Below, piece by piece: positions 53,779-62,444 of a stretch of DNA of 64,000 bases. Within the stretch, counting starts at the first letter, position 1; every line of letters begins with the position of its first letter. Below the pieces are notes generated by a model. That model had not been told where the DNA came from. It saw nothing but the letters and a program-made list of their open reading frames with translations, and ran no database searches. This DNA comes from Pseudomonas cremoricolorata DSM 17059 = NBRC 16634 (GTDB lineage: Bacteria > Pseudomonadota > Gammaproteobacteria > Pseudomonadales > Pseudomonadaceae), in the NCBI RefSeq assembly GCF_000425745.1, contig NZ_KE384442.1, positions 4,968 through 68,967 on the forward strand. The letters run 5' to 3'. Both the position numbers and the translations under genes were made by a program.

Positions 53779-53801
53779 GGATAGATTGTTTCGATCTATC
53801 C
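53779..53801. promoter_or_regulatory. Perfect inverted repeat upstream of cysD
   Basis: GGATAGAT (53779-53786) and ATCTATCC (53794-53801) are perfect 8-bp arms around TGTTTCG. It lies about 90 bp upstream of the cysD ATG, in a suitable place for an operator of the sulfate-activation operon. The binding protein is not known; CysB is a candidate. Confidence 0.55.
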
Positions 53802-53892
53802 GGCGCTCTAAATAGAATCAGTCGCTGTGATAAAGTGGCTCGCTCGAACACGGCCCGCTGGCCGTCCATAAGATCGTTTTTCGTGAGTAGCC

Positions 53893-54810
53893 ATGGTCGA
53901 CAAACTGACGCACTTGAAACAGCTGGAGGCGGAAAGCATCCACATCATCCGCGAGGTGGCCGCTGAGTTCGACAACCCGGTCATGCTGTATTCGATCGGC
54001 AAGGACTCTGCCGTCATGCTGCACCTGGCGCGCAAAGCCTTCTTCCCGGGCAAGCTGCCGTTTCCGGTCATGCATGTCGACACCCAGTGGAAATTCCAGG
54101 AGATGTACCGCTTCCGCGACAAGATGGTCGAGGAAATGGGTCTGGAACTGATCACCCACGTCAACCCCGAGGGTGTGGCGCAGGGCATCAACCCGTTCAC
54201 CCACGGCAGCTCCAAGCACACCGACATCATGAAGACCCAGGGCCTCAAGCAGGCGCTGGACAAGCACGGCTTCGACGCCGCCTTCGGCGGTGCCCGCCGC
54301 GATGAAGAGAAGTCGCGCGCCAAAGAGCGCGTCTACTCGTTCCGCGACTCCAAGCACCGCTGGGACCCGAAAAACCAGCGCCCCGAGCTGTGGAACGTCT
54401 ACAACGGCAAGGTCAACAAGGGCGAGTCGATTCGCGTGTTCCCGCTGTCGAACTGGACCGAGCTGGACATCTGGCAGTACATCTACCTCGAAGGCATCCC
54501 GATCGTGCCGCTGTACTTCGCCGCCGAGCGTGAAGTGATCGAGAAGAACGGCACCCTGATCATGATCGACGACGAGCGCATCCTCGAGCACCTGAGCGAT
54601 GAAGAGAAAGCCCGCATCGTCAAGAAGAAGGTGCGTTTCCGTACCCTGGGCTGCTACCCGCTGACGGGCGCTGTCGAATCGGAAGCCGAAACGCTCACCG
54701 ACATCATTCAGGAAATGCTCCTGACGCGCACTTCAGAGCGCCAGGGCCGCGTCATCGACCACGATGGCGCAGGCTCCATGGAAGACAAGAAACGTCAGGG
54801 TTATTTCTAA
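53893..54810 (+). CDS. cysD: Sulfate adenylyltransferase subunit CysD
   Basis: A 305-residue ATP sulfurylase subunit with the PP-loop SIGKDSAVM (about 36-44). With CysN it makes adenosine 5'-phosphosulfate from sulfate and ATP. The ATG at 53893 is used. It heads the cysD-cysNC operon, here interrupted by an S23 gene. Confidence 0.97.
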   Translation: MVDKLTHLKQLEAESIHIIREVAAEFDNPVMLYSIGKDSAVMLHLARKAFFPGKLPFPVMHVDTQWKFQEMYRFRDKMVEEMGLELITHVNPEGVAQGINPFTHGSSKHTDIMKTQGLKQALDKHGFDAAFGGARRDEEKSRAKERVYSFRDSKHRWDPKNQRPELWNVYNGKVNKGESIRVFPLSNWTELDIWQYIYLEGIPIVPLYFAAEREVIEKNGTLIMIDDERILEHLSDEEKARIVKKKVRFRTLGCYPLTGAVESEAETLTDIIQEMLLTRTSERQGRVIDHDGAGSMEDKKRQGYF

Positions 54811-54840
54811 GCTTCGAGTTACAAGTGGCAAGCTGCAAGA
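54808..54840. repeat. AGCTTGCAGC-type short repeat after cysD
   Basis: AAGCTTCGAGTTACAAG followed by GGCAAGCTGCAAG belongs to the same short-word family (AAGCTTG, GCTGCAAGC) that flanks cysNC on the left and recurs at 62445-62600. Confidence 0.5.
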
Positions 54841-54912
54841 CAGAGTCGTTGCGAGTAGCGTCTGTGCCGTGCGGATTGCCACCTGCTCTGCGGGTGCTCA
54901 TGGAGGCTCGCA

Positions 54913-55254
54913 GTGGATTTCGAGAAATTGTTGGTGTGGCAAAGGGGCAAGAAGCTCGCGGTCGAGATGTATCGGGCTTTCGCGCATTGCCGGGATTTGG
55001 GCTTCAAGTCTCAACTGACACGCGCAGCCGTTTCCGTCCCGGCGAACATCGCTGAGGGAATGGAACGGCGCAGTGAACGTGAGAAGGCCTGGTTTCTCAG
55101 CGTCGCGAAAGCCTCGTGTGCCGAGTTACGCACCCATCTGATCATCGCAGCAGAGATCGGCTATCTACCCGTTGAGCCGGCCGACAATTGGATTAATGAA
55201 ACCCGCGAGCTATCCAGAATGCTCGCAGGGTTGATCAACAGAATTTCTAACTAG
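54913..55254 (+). CDS. Four-helix-bundle S23-family protein
   Basis: A 113-residue all-helical protein of the S23 (23S rRNA intervening sequence) family: FEKLLVWQRGKKLAVEMY, AAVSVPANIAEG and ELRTHLIIA. The start is GTG at 54913 with GGAGG 6 nt upstream. These proteins form pentameric bundles, are highly mobile among genomes, and have no settled function. It lies between cysD and cysNC, in the same direction, flanked by short repeats. Confidence 0.88.
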   Translation: MDFEKLLVWQRGKKLAVEMYRAFAHCRDLGFKSQLTRAAVSVPANIAEGMERRSEREKAWFLSVAKASCAELRTHLIIAAEIGYLPVEPADNWINETRELSRMLAGLINRISN

Positions 55255-55303
55255 CTGTACGCCGACAAGCTTGCCGCTTGAAGCCAACAGCTTGGAGCTT
55301 GAA
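55255..55303. repeat. AGCTTGCAGC-type short repeats before cysNC
   Basis: ACAAGCTTGCCGCTTGAAGC and CAGCTTGGAGCTTGAA contain tandem copies of the AAGCTTG/GCTTGAAGC words seen after cysD and zapE. They fill the gap between the S23 gene and cysNC. Confidence 0.5.
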
Positions 55304-55307
55304 TGAA

Positions 55308-57209
55308 ATGAGTCACCAATCCGATCTGATCAGCGAGGACATCCTCGCCTACCTGGCTCAGCACGAGCGTAAAGAACTGCTGCGTTTCCTCACCTGCGGC
55401 AACGTCGACGATGGCAAGAGCACCCTGATCGGGCGCCTGCTGCACGATTCCAAGATGATCTACGAGGACCACCTCGAGGCCATCACCCGTGATTCGAAGA
55501 AATCCGGCACCACCGGTGAAGAGGTCGACCTGGCGCTTTTGGTCGACGGTCTTCAGGCCGAGCGCGAGCAGGGCATCACCATCGATGTCGCCTACCGCTA
55601 CTTCTCCACCGCCAAGCGCAAGTTCATCATCGCCGACACCCCGGGCCACGAGCAGTACACCCGCAACATGGCCACCGGTGCCTCTACCTGTGACCTGGCG
55701 ATCATCCTCGTCGACGCCCGTTACGGCGTGCAGACCCAGACTCGCCGGCACAGCTTCATCGCCTCGTTGCTGGGCATCAAGCACATCGTCGTCGCGGTCA
55801 ACAAGATGGACCTCAAGGGCTTCGATGAAAGCGTCTTCGAGTCGATCAAGGCCGACTACCTCGATTTCGCCGAGCGCATCGACCTGCAGCCGTCGAGCCT
55901 GTACTTCGTGCCCATGTCGGCGCTCAAAGGCGACAACGTGGTCAACCGCAGCGAGCGTTCGCCGTGGTACACCGGCCCTGCGCTGATGGAAATCCTCGAA
56001 AGCGTGGAAGTGGCGGCCGACCGCAACTTCACCGACCTGCGCTTCCCGGTGCAGTACGTCAACCGGCCGAACCTGAACTTCCGCGGTTTCGCCGGCACCC
56101 TGGCCAGCGGCATCGTGCACAAGGGTGACGAAGTGGTGGTCCTGCCTTCGGGCAAGAGCAGCCGGGTCAAGTCCATCGTCACCTACGAAGGTGAACTGGA
56201 AAGTGCAGGCCCCGGCCAGGCCGTGACCCTGACCATGGAAGATGAAATCGACATCTCCCGTGGCGACCTGCTGGTGCATGCCGACAACGTTCCTCCGGTG
56301 ACCGACCAGTTCGACGCGATGTTGGTGTGGATGGCCGAAGAGCCGATGCTGCCGGGCAAGAAGTACGACATCAAGCGTGCCACCAGCTACGTGCCCGGCT
56401 CGATTGCCAGCATCGTGCACAAGGTTGACGTCAACACCCTCGAGGAGGGTGCGGCCAGTGCCCTGGAGCTGAACGAGATTGGCCGGGTCAAGGTGGCGCT
56501 GGATGCCTCCATCGCCCTCGATGGCTACGATAGCAACCGCACCACTGGCGCCTTCATCGTCATCGACCGCCTGACCAACGGCACCGTGGGCGCCGGCATG
56601 ATCATCGCACCGCCTGTGTTGCCACACGGCAGCACCGGGCAGCACGGCAAGGCCGCTCACGTGTCCACCGAAGAGCGCGCCCTGCGCCTCGGTCAGCGAC
56701 CGGCCACCGTACTGTTCAGCGGCCTGTCCGGCGCTGGCAAGAGCACGCTGGCCTACGCCGTCGAGCGCAAGCTGTTCGACATGGGCCGTGCGGTGTACGT
56801 ACTCGACGGGCAGAACCTGCGTCACGACCTGAACAAGGGCCTGCCGCAAGACCGCGCCGGACGCACCGAGAACTGGCGCCGCGCCGCCCATGTGGCGCGC
56901 CAGTTCAACGAAGCTGGCCTGCTGACCCTGGCTGCGTTCGTGGCCCCGGATGCCGAAGGCCGCGAACAGGCCAAGGCGCTGATCGGCAATGACCGCCTGC
57001 TGACAGTCTACGTCCAGGCTTCGCCGCTGGCCTGCCGCGCCCGCGACCCGCAAGGGCTGTATGCCGCCGCTGGCGACAACATTCCTGGCGAAAGCTTCCC
57101 GTACGACGTGCCGCTGGATGCCGATGTGGTGATCGATACCCAGAGCACCAGCGTCGAAGAGGGTGTGAAACAGGTACTGGACGCCTTGCGCCGCCGCGGT
57201 GCGATCTAA
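55308..57209 (+). CDS. cysNC: Fused sulfate adenylyltransferase CysN / APS kinase CysC
   Basis: A 633-residue fusion. The EF-Tu-like GTPase has GNVDDGKS (31-38), DTPGHEQY and NKMDL, followed by beta-barrel domains. The APS kinase module begins near residue 460 with Walker A GLSGAGKST at about 471. It couples GTP hydrolysis to sulfate activation and then forms PAPS. The ATG at 55308 gives the family start MSHQSDL. Confidence 0.97.
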   Translation: MSHQSDLISEDILAYLAQHERKELLRFLTCGNVDDGKSTLIGRLLHDSKMIYEDHLEAITRDSKKSGTTGEEVDLALLVDGLQAEREQGITIDVAYRYFSTAKRKFIIADTPGHEQYTRNMATGASTCDLAIILVDARYGVQTQTRRHSFIASLLGIKHIVVAVNKMDLKGFDESVFESIKADYLDFAERIDLQPSSLYFVPMSALKGDNVVNRSERSPWYTGPALMEILESVEVAADRNFTDLRFPVQYVNRPNLNFRGFAGTLASGIVHKGDEVVVLPSGKSSRVKSIVTYEGELESAGPGQAVTLTMEDEIDISRGDLLVHADNVPPVTDQFDAMLVWMAEEPMLPGKKYDIKRATSYVPGSIASIVHKVDVNTLEEGAASALELNEIGRVKVALDASIALDGYDSNRTTGAFIVIDRLTNGTVGAGMIIAPPVLPHGSTGQHGKAAHVSTEERALRLGQRPATVLFSGLSGAGKSTLAYAVERKLFDMGRAVYVLDGQNLRHDLNKGLPQDRAGRTENWRRAAHVARQFNEAGLLTLAAFVAPDAEGREQAKALIGNDRLLTVYVQASPLACRARDPQGLYAAAGDNIPGESFPYDVPLDADVVIDTQSTSVEEGVKQVLDALRRRGAI

Positions 57210-57228
57210 CCGCGGCTGATCGACGAAA

Positions 57229-57250
57229 ACCCCGCCTCGGCGGGGTTTTT
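57229..57250 (+). terminator. Intrinsic terminator of cysNC
   Basis: CCCCGCC (57230-57236) pairs with GGCGGGG (57239-57245), followed by TTTTT. It lies 20 bp after the cysNC stop; preceding AAAA makes it usable in both directions. Confidence 0.93.
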
Positions 57251-57288
57251 GCTTTTCAGGCGGCGAGCACAGCAAACCGACGCGGTGC

Positions 57289-57390
57289 TCATTTTCTCGC
57301 TTGAGGTAGCGGAACCTTGTCTCGCTGCTTGACCGCCTTGAAGGAAAAGCTCGTGTAGATCTCCTTCACCCCGGACTGGAGCAGGGCATA
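57289..57390 (-). pseudogene. 3' remnant of a divergent Lrp/AsnC-type regulator (mdeR-like)
   Basis: Read leftward from 57390 the frame encodes YALLQSGVKEIYTSFSFK then AVKQRDKVPLPQARK and a TGA at 57289-57291. This is the C-terminal end of Lrp-family regulators (the VxxxxTSFxxKxVKQR...PLP ending). The codon two before the preserved part is a TAA (near 57394-57396), and no HTH region remains before megL. In P. putida the Lrp-type MdeR is divergent from mdeA (= megL), so this looks like its stub after a deletion. Confidence 0.75.
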
Positions 57391-57421
57391 AGCTTAGAAC
57401 AAACCCTAAGAGGTGCCTGCC

Positions 57422-58618
57422 ATGGACAATTCCAATAACACCCAAGGCTTTTCCACCCGCGCCATCCACCACGGCTACGACCCCATGTCCCACGGCGGCG
57501 CGTTGATTGCGCCGATCTACCAGACCTCCACCTACGCTTTCCCTTCTGCCGAATACGGCGCTGCCTGCTTTGCCGGCGAGGCCGATGGGCATGTCTATAG
57601 CCGCATTTCCAACCCGACCCTGGCACTGCTGGAGCAGCGCATGGCTTCGCTCGAAGGGGGCGAGGCGGGCCTGGCGCTGGCTTCTGGTATGGGCGCGATC
57701 AGCGCGACGTTGTGGACCCTGCTGCGCCCGGGCGACGAACTGCTGGTGGGTACCACCGTGTACGGCTGCACCTTCGCCTTCATGCACCATGGCATCGGTG
57801 AGTTCGGCGTGCAGGTGCGCCACGTCGACCTCGATGACCTCGACGCCCTGCGCGCCGCCATCACCCCGAAGACGCGGATGATCTACTTCGAAACACCGGC
57901 CAACCCCACCATGCGCCTGGTCGATATCGCGGCGGTCACCGGCGTGGCGCGCGAGCATGGCATCACCGTGGTGGTGGACAGCACCTACTGTACGCCCTAT
58001 CTGCAACGGCCCCTGGCTCTGGGCGCCGACCTGGTGCTGCATTCGGCCACCAAGTACCTCAGCGGCCACGGTGATATCACTGCGGGTCTGGTGATCGGCA
58101 ACAGGACGCTGATCGACAGGATTCGTCTGCAAGGCCTGAAAGACCTCACCGGTGCGGTGCTTTCACCTCATGATGCATCGCTGTTGATGCGCGGCATCAA
58201 GACACTGGCCCTGCGCATGGAGCGCCATTGCAGCAATGCCCTGCAGGTCGCCCGGTTTCTCCAGCGCCAGCCGGCGGTAGAGGTGCTGCACTACCCGGGT
58301 CTGACCTCGTTCCCGCAGCATGCACTGGCCGCCCGGCAGATGCGTCTGCCGGGCGGCATGCTGGCGTTCGAGCTGCGCGGCGGCCTGGCGGCAGGTCGGC
58401 AGTTCATGAACGCGCTGCAGTTGTTCAGTCGAGCGGTAAGCCTGGGCGATGCCGAATCCCTGGCCCAGCATCCGGCAAGCATGACCCATAGCAGTTACAC
58501 GCCCGAGGAGCGCGCGGCGCATGGCATTTCCGAGGGGTTGGTACGCCTGTCGGTGGGTCTGGAAGACATCGATGATTTGCTGGCTGACCTCACTCAGGCA
58601 CTCGCCACCGTCGAGTGA
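57422..58618 (+). CDS. megL: L-methionine gamma-lyase
   Basis: A 398-residue PLP enzyme releasing methanethiol, ammonia and 2-oxobutyrate from methionine. PLP Lys211 is in SATKYLSGHGD. Tyr59/Arg61 (VYSRIS), Tyr114, and the family-specific Cys116 (YGCTFAF), Lys240 and Asp241 (QGLKD) are at the positions of the characterised P. putida enzyme. These distinguish it from cystathionine lyases. ATG at 57422 follows AAGAGG. Confidence 0.95.
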   Translation: MDNSNNTQGFSTRAIHHGYDPMSHGGALIAPIYQTSTYAFPSAEYGAACFAGEADGHVYSRISNPTLALLEQRMASLEGGEAGLALASGMGAISATLWTLLRPGDELLVGTTVYGCTFAFMHHGIGEFGVQVRHVDLDDLDALRAAITPKTRMIYFETPANPTMRLVDIAAVTGVAREHGITVVVDSTYCTPYLQRPLALGADLVLHSATKYLSGHGDITAGLVIGNRTLIDRIRLQGLKDLTGAVLSPHDASLLMRGIKTLALRMERHCSNALQVARFLQRQPAVEVLHYPGLTSFPQHALAARQMRLPGGMLAFELRGGLAAGRQFMNALQLFSRAVSLGDAESLAQHPASMTHSSYTPEERAAHGISEGLVRLSVGLEDIDDLLADLTQALATVE

Positions 58619-58637
58619 TGGCCAGGCAGCAGGCATG

Positions 58638-58658
58638 AAAAAGGCCGCGTCAGCGGCC
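58638..58658 (-). terminator. Intrinsic terminator of yhcB/zapG
   Basis: GGCCGC (58643-58648) and GCGGCC (58653-58658) form a stem around GTCA, and the minus strand continues TTTTTC (58638-58642). It lies 17 bp beyond the yhcB stop. Confidence 0.85.
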
Positions 58659-58674
58659 TCATTCGATGTAGCGG

Positions 58675-59112
58675 TCAGTGCTTGAGGCCGTAGCTCTCGT
58701 CCAGCATGCCGGGCGAGTTCGGCGTCTTCGGCGCGTAGTCGAGCGGCACTTCGGCGCTGTCGCGCGGCGGGGTCAGGCGATCACGGTGCGGCTGCGGCGC
58801 GTCGGAGTGCAGGGCGGCGAGCAGGCGCTGACGGGTCAGGTCGTCCAGTGCCAGGCGGTCGGCGCCTTCGGCCAGGTGATCCTGAACGTCCTGATAGCTT
58901 TGCGTAAGACGCTTGACCAAGGTAGCGGTGCTGTTGAAGTGGGTCACCACCTCGTTCTGATAATTGTCGAAACGCTGCTGGATATCGTCCAGCTGACGTT
59001 GCGTGCTGTTCGGTGCTGCGTTGGGCAGCAGACGGGCAGCGACAAAGCCGGCGACGACGCCGACCACCAGTGCCAGGGTCGGCAACAACCAAACAAGGAG
59101 CGAGAGTTCCAC
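58675..59112 (-). CDS. zapG: YhcB/ZapG family (DUF1043) envelope protein
   Basis: A 145-residue protein with one N-terminal membrane helix (about 5-28: LLPTLALVVGVVAGFVAARL), then a coiled coil (about 37-80: QRQLDDIQQRFDNYQNEV, shown in part) and an unstructured tail. YhcB/ZapG links cell division and envelope synthesis. ATG at 59112; divergent from the hydrolase. Confidence 0.88.
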   Translation of the reverse strand: MELSLLVWLLPTLALVVGVVAGFVAARLLPNAAPNSTQRQLDDIQQRFDNYQNEVVTHFNSTATLVKRLTQSYQDVQDHLAEGADRLALDDLTRQRLLAALHSDAPQPHRDRLTPPRDSAEVPLDYAPKTPNSPGMLDESYGLKH

Positions 59113-59253
59113 GAGTCCTTCCTCTATAAACGGCTTTGCTTTACGTTAACGGCTCAGACCTGCGCTGTATATACCGCGAGCGATCGCAACTATCCCAGAA
59201 CAGACATCCACAGCTAGACGAATCGACCCTTTCCAAGGTCACGGAGTACTGCC

Positions 59254-59889
59254 TTGCTTGTCCGCGAAACCCCTTGCTTGATCGATGGCCCCAGCGGGCC
59301 GCTGGAAGCGTTGTACCTTGATGTCGCCGATGCCCGTGGCCTGGTGCTGATCTGCCACCCCAATCCCGTGCAAGGCGGCACCATGCTCAACAAGGTGGTT
59401 TCGACCCTGCAGCGCACCGCTCGCGATGCCGGCTACAGCACCTTGCGCTTCAACTACCGCGGGGTTGGGCAAAGCGCTGGCAGCCATGACATGGGCGCAG
59501 GCGAGGTGGATGACAGCGAGGCCGTCGCCCAGTGGCTGCGCCAGCAGCACCCACACTTGCCGCTGGTACTGATGGGCTTTTCCTTCGGCGGCTTCGTCGC
59601 GGCGAGCCTTGCCGGGCGGCTGGAGCGTGCCGGCAGCGAGGTCGAGCACCTGTTCATGATCGCCCCTGCAGTGATGCGCCTGACCGAGCAGTTCCCGCTG
59701 CCGCAGCAGTGCCAACTGACCGTGGTGCAACCGGATGCTGACGAAGTGGTGGATCCGCAACTGGTTTACCAATGGTCTGAAACGCTTTCGCGCCCGCACG
59801 AGCTGCTGAAAGTGGCAGAATGCGGACACTTCTTCCATGGCAAGCTGACAGATCTCAAGGATCTGCTGCTGCCGCGCCTCTCGAAATGA
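59254..59889 (+). CDS. Alpha/beta hydrolase, YheT/Dienelactone-hydrolase-like
   Basis: A 211-residue hydrolase with HPNPVQGGTMLNKVV and nucleophile Ser in MGFSFGG; His is in CGHFFHG. The start is TTG at 59254 with CGGAG 7 nt upstream. Family COG2945; substrate unknown. It is 24 bp before trpS and probably co-transcribed. Confidence 0.85.
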   Translation: MLVRETPCLIDGPSGPLEALYLDVADARGLVLICHPNPVQGGTMLNKVVSTLQRTARDAGYSTLRFNYRGVGQSAGSHDMGAGEVDDSEAVAQWLRQQHPHLPLVLMGFSFGGFVAASLAGRLERAGSEVEHLFMIAPAVMRLTEQFPLPQQCQLTVVQPDADEVVDPQLVYQWSETLSRPHELLKVAECGHFFHGKLTDLKDLLLPRLSK

Positions 59890-59913
59890 GCCAAGCCTGA
59901 TCAAGCGATAATC

Positions 59914-61263
59914 ATGACTACGCGCATCCTTACCGGCATTACCACCACCGGCACCCCGCACCTGGGCAACTTCGCCGGCGCCATTGGCCCGGCCATCCGC
60001 GCCAGCCAGCAGCCTGGCGTCGATTCGTTCTATTTCCTGGCCGACTACCACGCCCTGATCAAGTGCGACGACCCGCAGCGCATTCAGCGCTCGCGCCTGG
60101 AAATCGCCGCCACCTGGCTGGCCGGCGGTCTGGATGCCGACAAGGTCACGTTCTATCGCCAGTCCGACATCCCCGAGATTCCCGAGCTGACCTGGCTGCT
60201 GACCTGCGTCGCCGCCAAGGGCTTGCTCAATCGCGCCCATGCCTACAAGGCTTCGGTGGACAAGAACGTCGAGAACGGTGAAGACCCGGATGCCGGTGTC
60301 AGCATGGGCCTGTTCAGCTATCCGGTGCTGATGGCTGCCGACATCCTCATGTTCAATGCGCACAAGGTGCCGGTCGGCCGTGACCAGATCCAGCACGTGG
60401 AAATGGCGCGCGACATCGGTCAGCGCTTCAACCACCTGTTCGGCAAAGGTCAGGAGTACTTCACCCTGCCCGAAGCGGTCATCGAAGAGAGCGTGGCGAC
60501 CTTGCCTGGCCTGGATGGTCGCAAGATGTCCAAGAGCTACGACAACACCATCCCGCTGTTCTCCAGCGCCAAGGACATGAAGGACGCCATCTCGCGCATC
60601 GTCACCGACTCGCGCGCACCTGGCGAGGCGAAAGACCCCGACAACGCCCACCTGTTCACCCTCTACCAGGCCTTCGCTACCGCGAATGACGCCCAGGCGT
60701 TCCGCGACGATCTGCTGCAAGGGCTGGGCTGGGGGGAGGCCAAGCAGCGTCTGTTCCAACTGCTCGACGGGCAACTGGCTGCGCCGCGTGAGCGTTATCA
60801 GCAGCTGCTGGCACGCCCGGCCGACCTCGAGGACATTCTCCTGGGCGGTGCAGCCAAGGCGCGCAAGGTCGCTACGCCGTTCCTCGAGCAGTTGCGTGAA
60901 GCGGTGGGCCTGCGCTCGTTCCGCAGTATCGCCCAGGCCAGCGCCGAATCGAGCAAGAAGACGGTTAAGGCCGCGCGTTTCGTCAGCTTCCGTGACGACG
61001 ATGGCAGCTTCCGTTTCCGCCTGCTGGCCGCCGACGGCGAGCAACTGCTGCTGTCGCGCAGTTTTGCCGATGGCAAGGGTGCCGGTGCAGTGAGCAAGCA
61101 GTTGCAGCAAGGTGGCGCGCCCGACATTCGTGTAGAAGGGCTCAGTTTCGGCCTCTGGCTCGAAGATGACGAAGTCGCCAAAGGTGGCCTGTTCACCGAC
61201 GCAGCTGACCGTGATGCAGCCATCGAGCGTCTGCGCAAAGCGCTTGAGCCAGTCCAGGCCTGA
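59914..61263 (+). CDS. trpS: Tryptophanyl-tRNA synthetase with C-terminal extension
   Basis: A 449-residue class I synthetase. TPHLGNF (HIGH-type, 14-20) and KMSKS (about 203-207) are intact. The normal enzyme ends near residue 340; about 100 more residues follow. They include ARFVSFRDDDGSFRF and LLAADGEQLLLS, a pattern like DUF1508/YegP modules. This length is normal for Pseudomonas TrpS. The function of the tail is unknown. Confidence 0.95.
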   Translation: MTTRILTGITTTGTPHLGNFAGAIGPAIRASQQPGVDSFYFLADYHALIKCDDPQRIQRSRLEIAATWLAGGLDADKVTFYRQSDIPEIPELTWLLTCVAAKGLLNRAHAYKASVDKNVENGEDPDAGVSMGLFSYPVLMAADILMFNAHKVPVGRDQIQHVEMARDIGQRFNHLFGKGQEYFTLPEAVIEESVATLPGLDGRKMSKSYDNTIPLFSSAKDMKDAISRIVTDSRAPGEAKDPDNAHLFTLYQAFATANDAQAFRDDLLQGLGWGEAKQRLFQLLDGQLAAPRERYQQLLARPADLEDILLGGAAKARKVATPFLEQLREAVGLRSFRSIAQASAESSKKTVKAARFVSFRDDDGSFRFRLLAADGEQLLLSRSFADGKGAGAVSKQLQQGGAPDIRVEGLSFGLWLEDDEVAKGGLFTDAADRDAAIERLRKALEPVQA

Positions 61264-61346
61264 GGCAGATTGACGCAAGTCGGATTGCCAACGCGCAGGG
61301 CCGTCGCTACAGTGACGGCCCGGTTTTGTGACCTCGCCAACGACTT

Positions 61347-62441
61347 ATGACGCCTCTAGAACGATACCAAGCAGATCTCAAACGTCCCGATTTCTTCCAT
61401 GATGCGGCGCAGGAAACAGCGGTGCGGCATCTACAGCGTCTGTATGACGACCTGCTGGCGGCGCAAGGCAACAAACCGGGCATGCTCGGCAAGCTGTTCG
61501 GGCGCAAGGAGCAGGCTCCGGTCAAGGGTCTGTACTTCTGGGGCGGGGTAGGGCGCGGCAAGACCTATCTGGTCGATACCTTCTTCGATGCGCTGCCGTT
61601 CGAGCAGAAAATGCGCACGCACTTCCACCGCTTCATGAAGCGTGTGCACGAAGAAATGAAAACCCTCAAAGGCGAGAAGAACCCGCTGACGGTGATCGCC
61701 AAGCGCTTCTCCGCTGAAGCCCGGGTCATCTGTTTCGACGAGTTCTTCGTCTCCGACATCACCGATGCGATGATTCTCGGCACCCTGATGGAAGAGCTGT
61801 TCAAGAACGGCGTCACCCTGGTCGCGACCTCCAACATCGTGCCGGACGGCCTGTACAAGGACGGCCTGCAGCGAGCGCGCTTCCTGCCGGCCATCGCCAT
61901 GATCAAGCAGCACACCGAAGTGGTGAACGTCGACAGCGGCGTCGACTACCGCTTGCGTCACCTCGAGCAAGCCGAGCTGTTCCACTACCCGCTGAACGAG
62001 GCCGCCCAGGCCAGCATGCAGCAGAGCTTCAAGGCGCTCACCCCCGATTGCACCCAGGCTGTCGAAAATGACGTGCTGATGATCGAAAACCGTGAAATTC
62101 ACGCCCTGCGCACCTGCGAGGACGTTGCCTGGTTCGATTTCCGTGCCCTGTGCGACGGCCCGCGTAGCCAGAACGACTACATCGAGCTGGGCAAGATCTT
62201 CCATGCCGTGTTGCTGAGCAACGTCGAGCAGATGAGCGTCACCACCGACGACATCGCCCGACGCTTCATCAACATGGTCGATGAGTTCTACGACCGCAAC
62301 GTCAAGCTGATCATCTCTGCCGAGGTCGAGCTCAAAGACCTCTATACCGGTGGCCGGTTGAGCTTCGAGTTCCAGCGTACCCTCAGCCGTTTGCTGGAAA
62401 TGCAGTCCCACGAGTTCCTCGCTCGGGCGCATAAGCCTTGA
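61347..62441 (+). CDS. zapE: Cell division ATPase ZapE
   Basis: A 364-residue AFG1-type P-loop ATPase. Walker A GGVGRGKT is near 65-72, and Walker B ICFDEFFVSD follows. ZapE constrains FtsZ rings under stress. ATG at 61347; separate from trpS by 83 bp. Confidence 0.95.
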   Translation: MTPLERYQADLKRPDFFHDAAQETAVRHLQRLYDDLLAAQGNKPGMLGKLFGRKEQAPVKGLYFWGGVGRGKTYLVDTFFDALPFEQKMRTHFHRFMKRVHEEMKTLKGEKNPLTVIAKRFSAEARVICFDEFFVSDITDAMILGTLMEELFKNGVTLVATSNIVPDGLYKDGLQRARFLPAIAMIKQHTEVVNVDSGVDYRLRHLEQAELFHYPLNEAAQASMQQSFKALTPDCTQAVENDVLMIENREIHALRTCEDVAWFDFRALCDGPRSQNDYIELGKIFHAVLLSNVEQMSVTTDDIARRFINMVDEFYDRNVKLIISAEVELKDLYTGGRLSFEFQRTLSRLLEMQSHEFLARAHKP

Positions 62442-62444
62442 GGG

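Noticed and set aside
59239..61278. Long antisense frame over trpS and the hydrolase
   Set aside because: Both sense genes are well supported; the antisense product has no domain and extreme composition.
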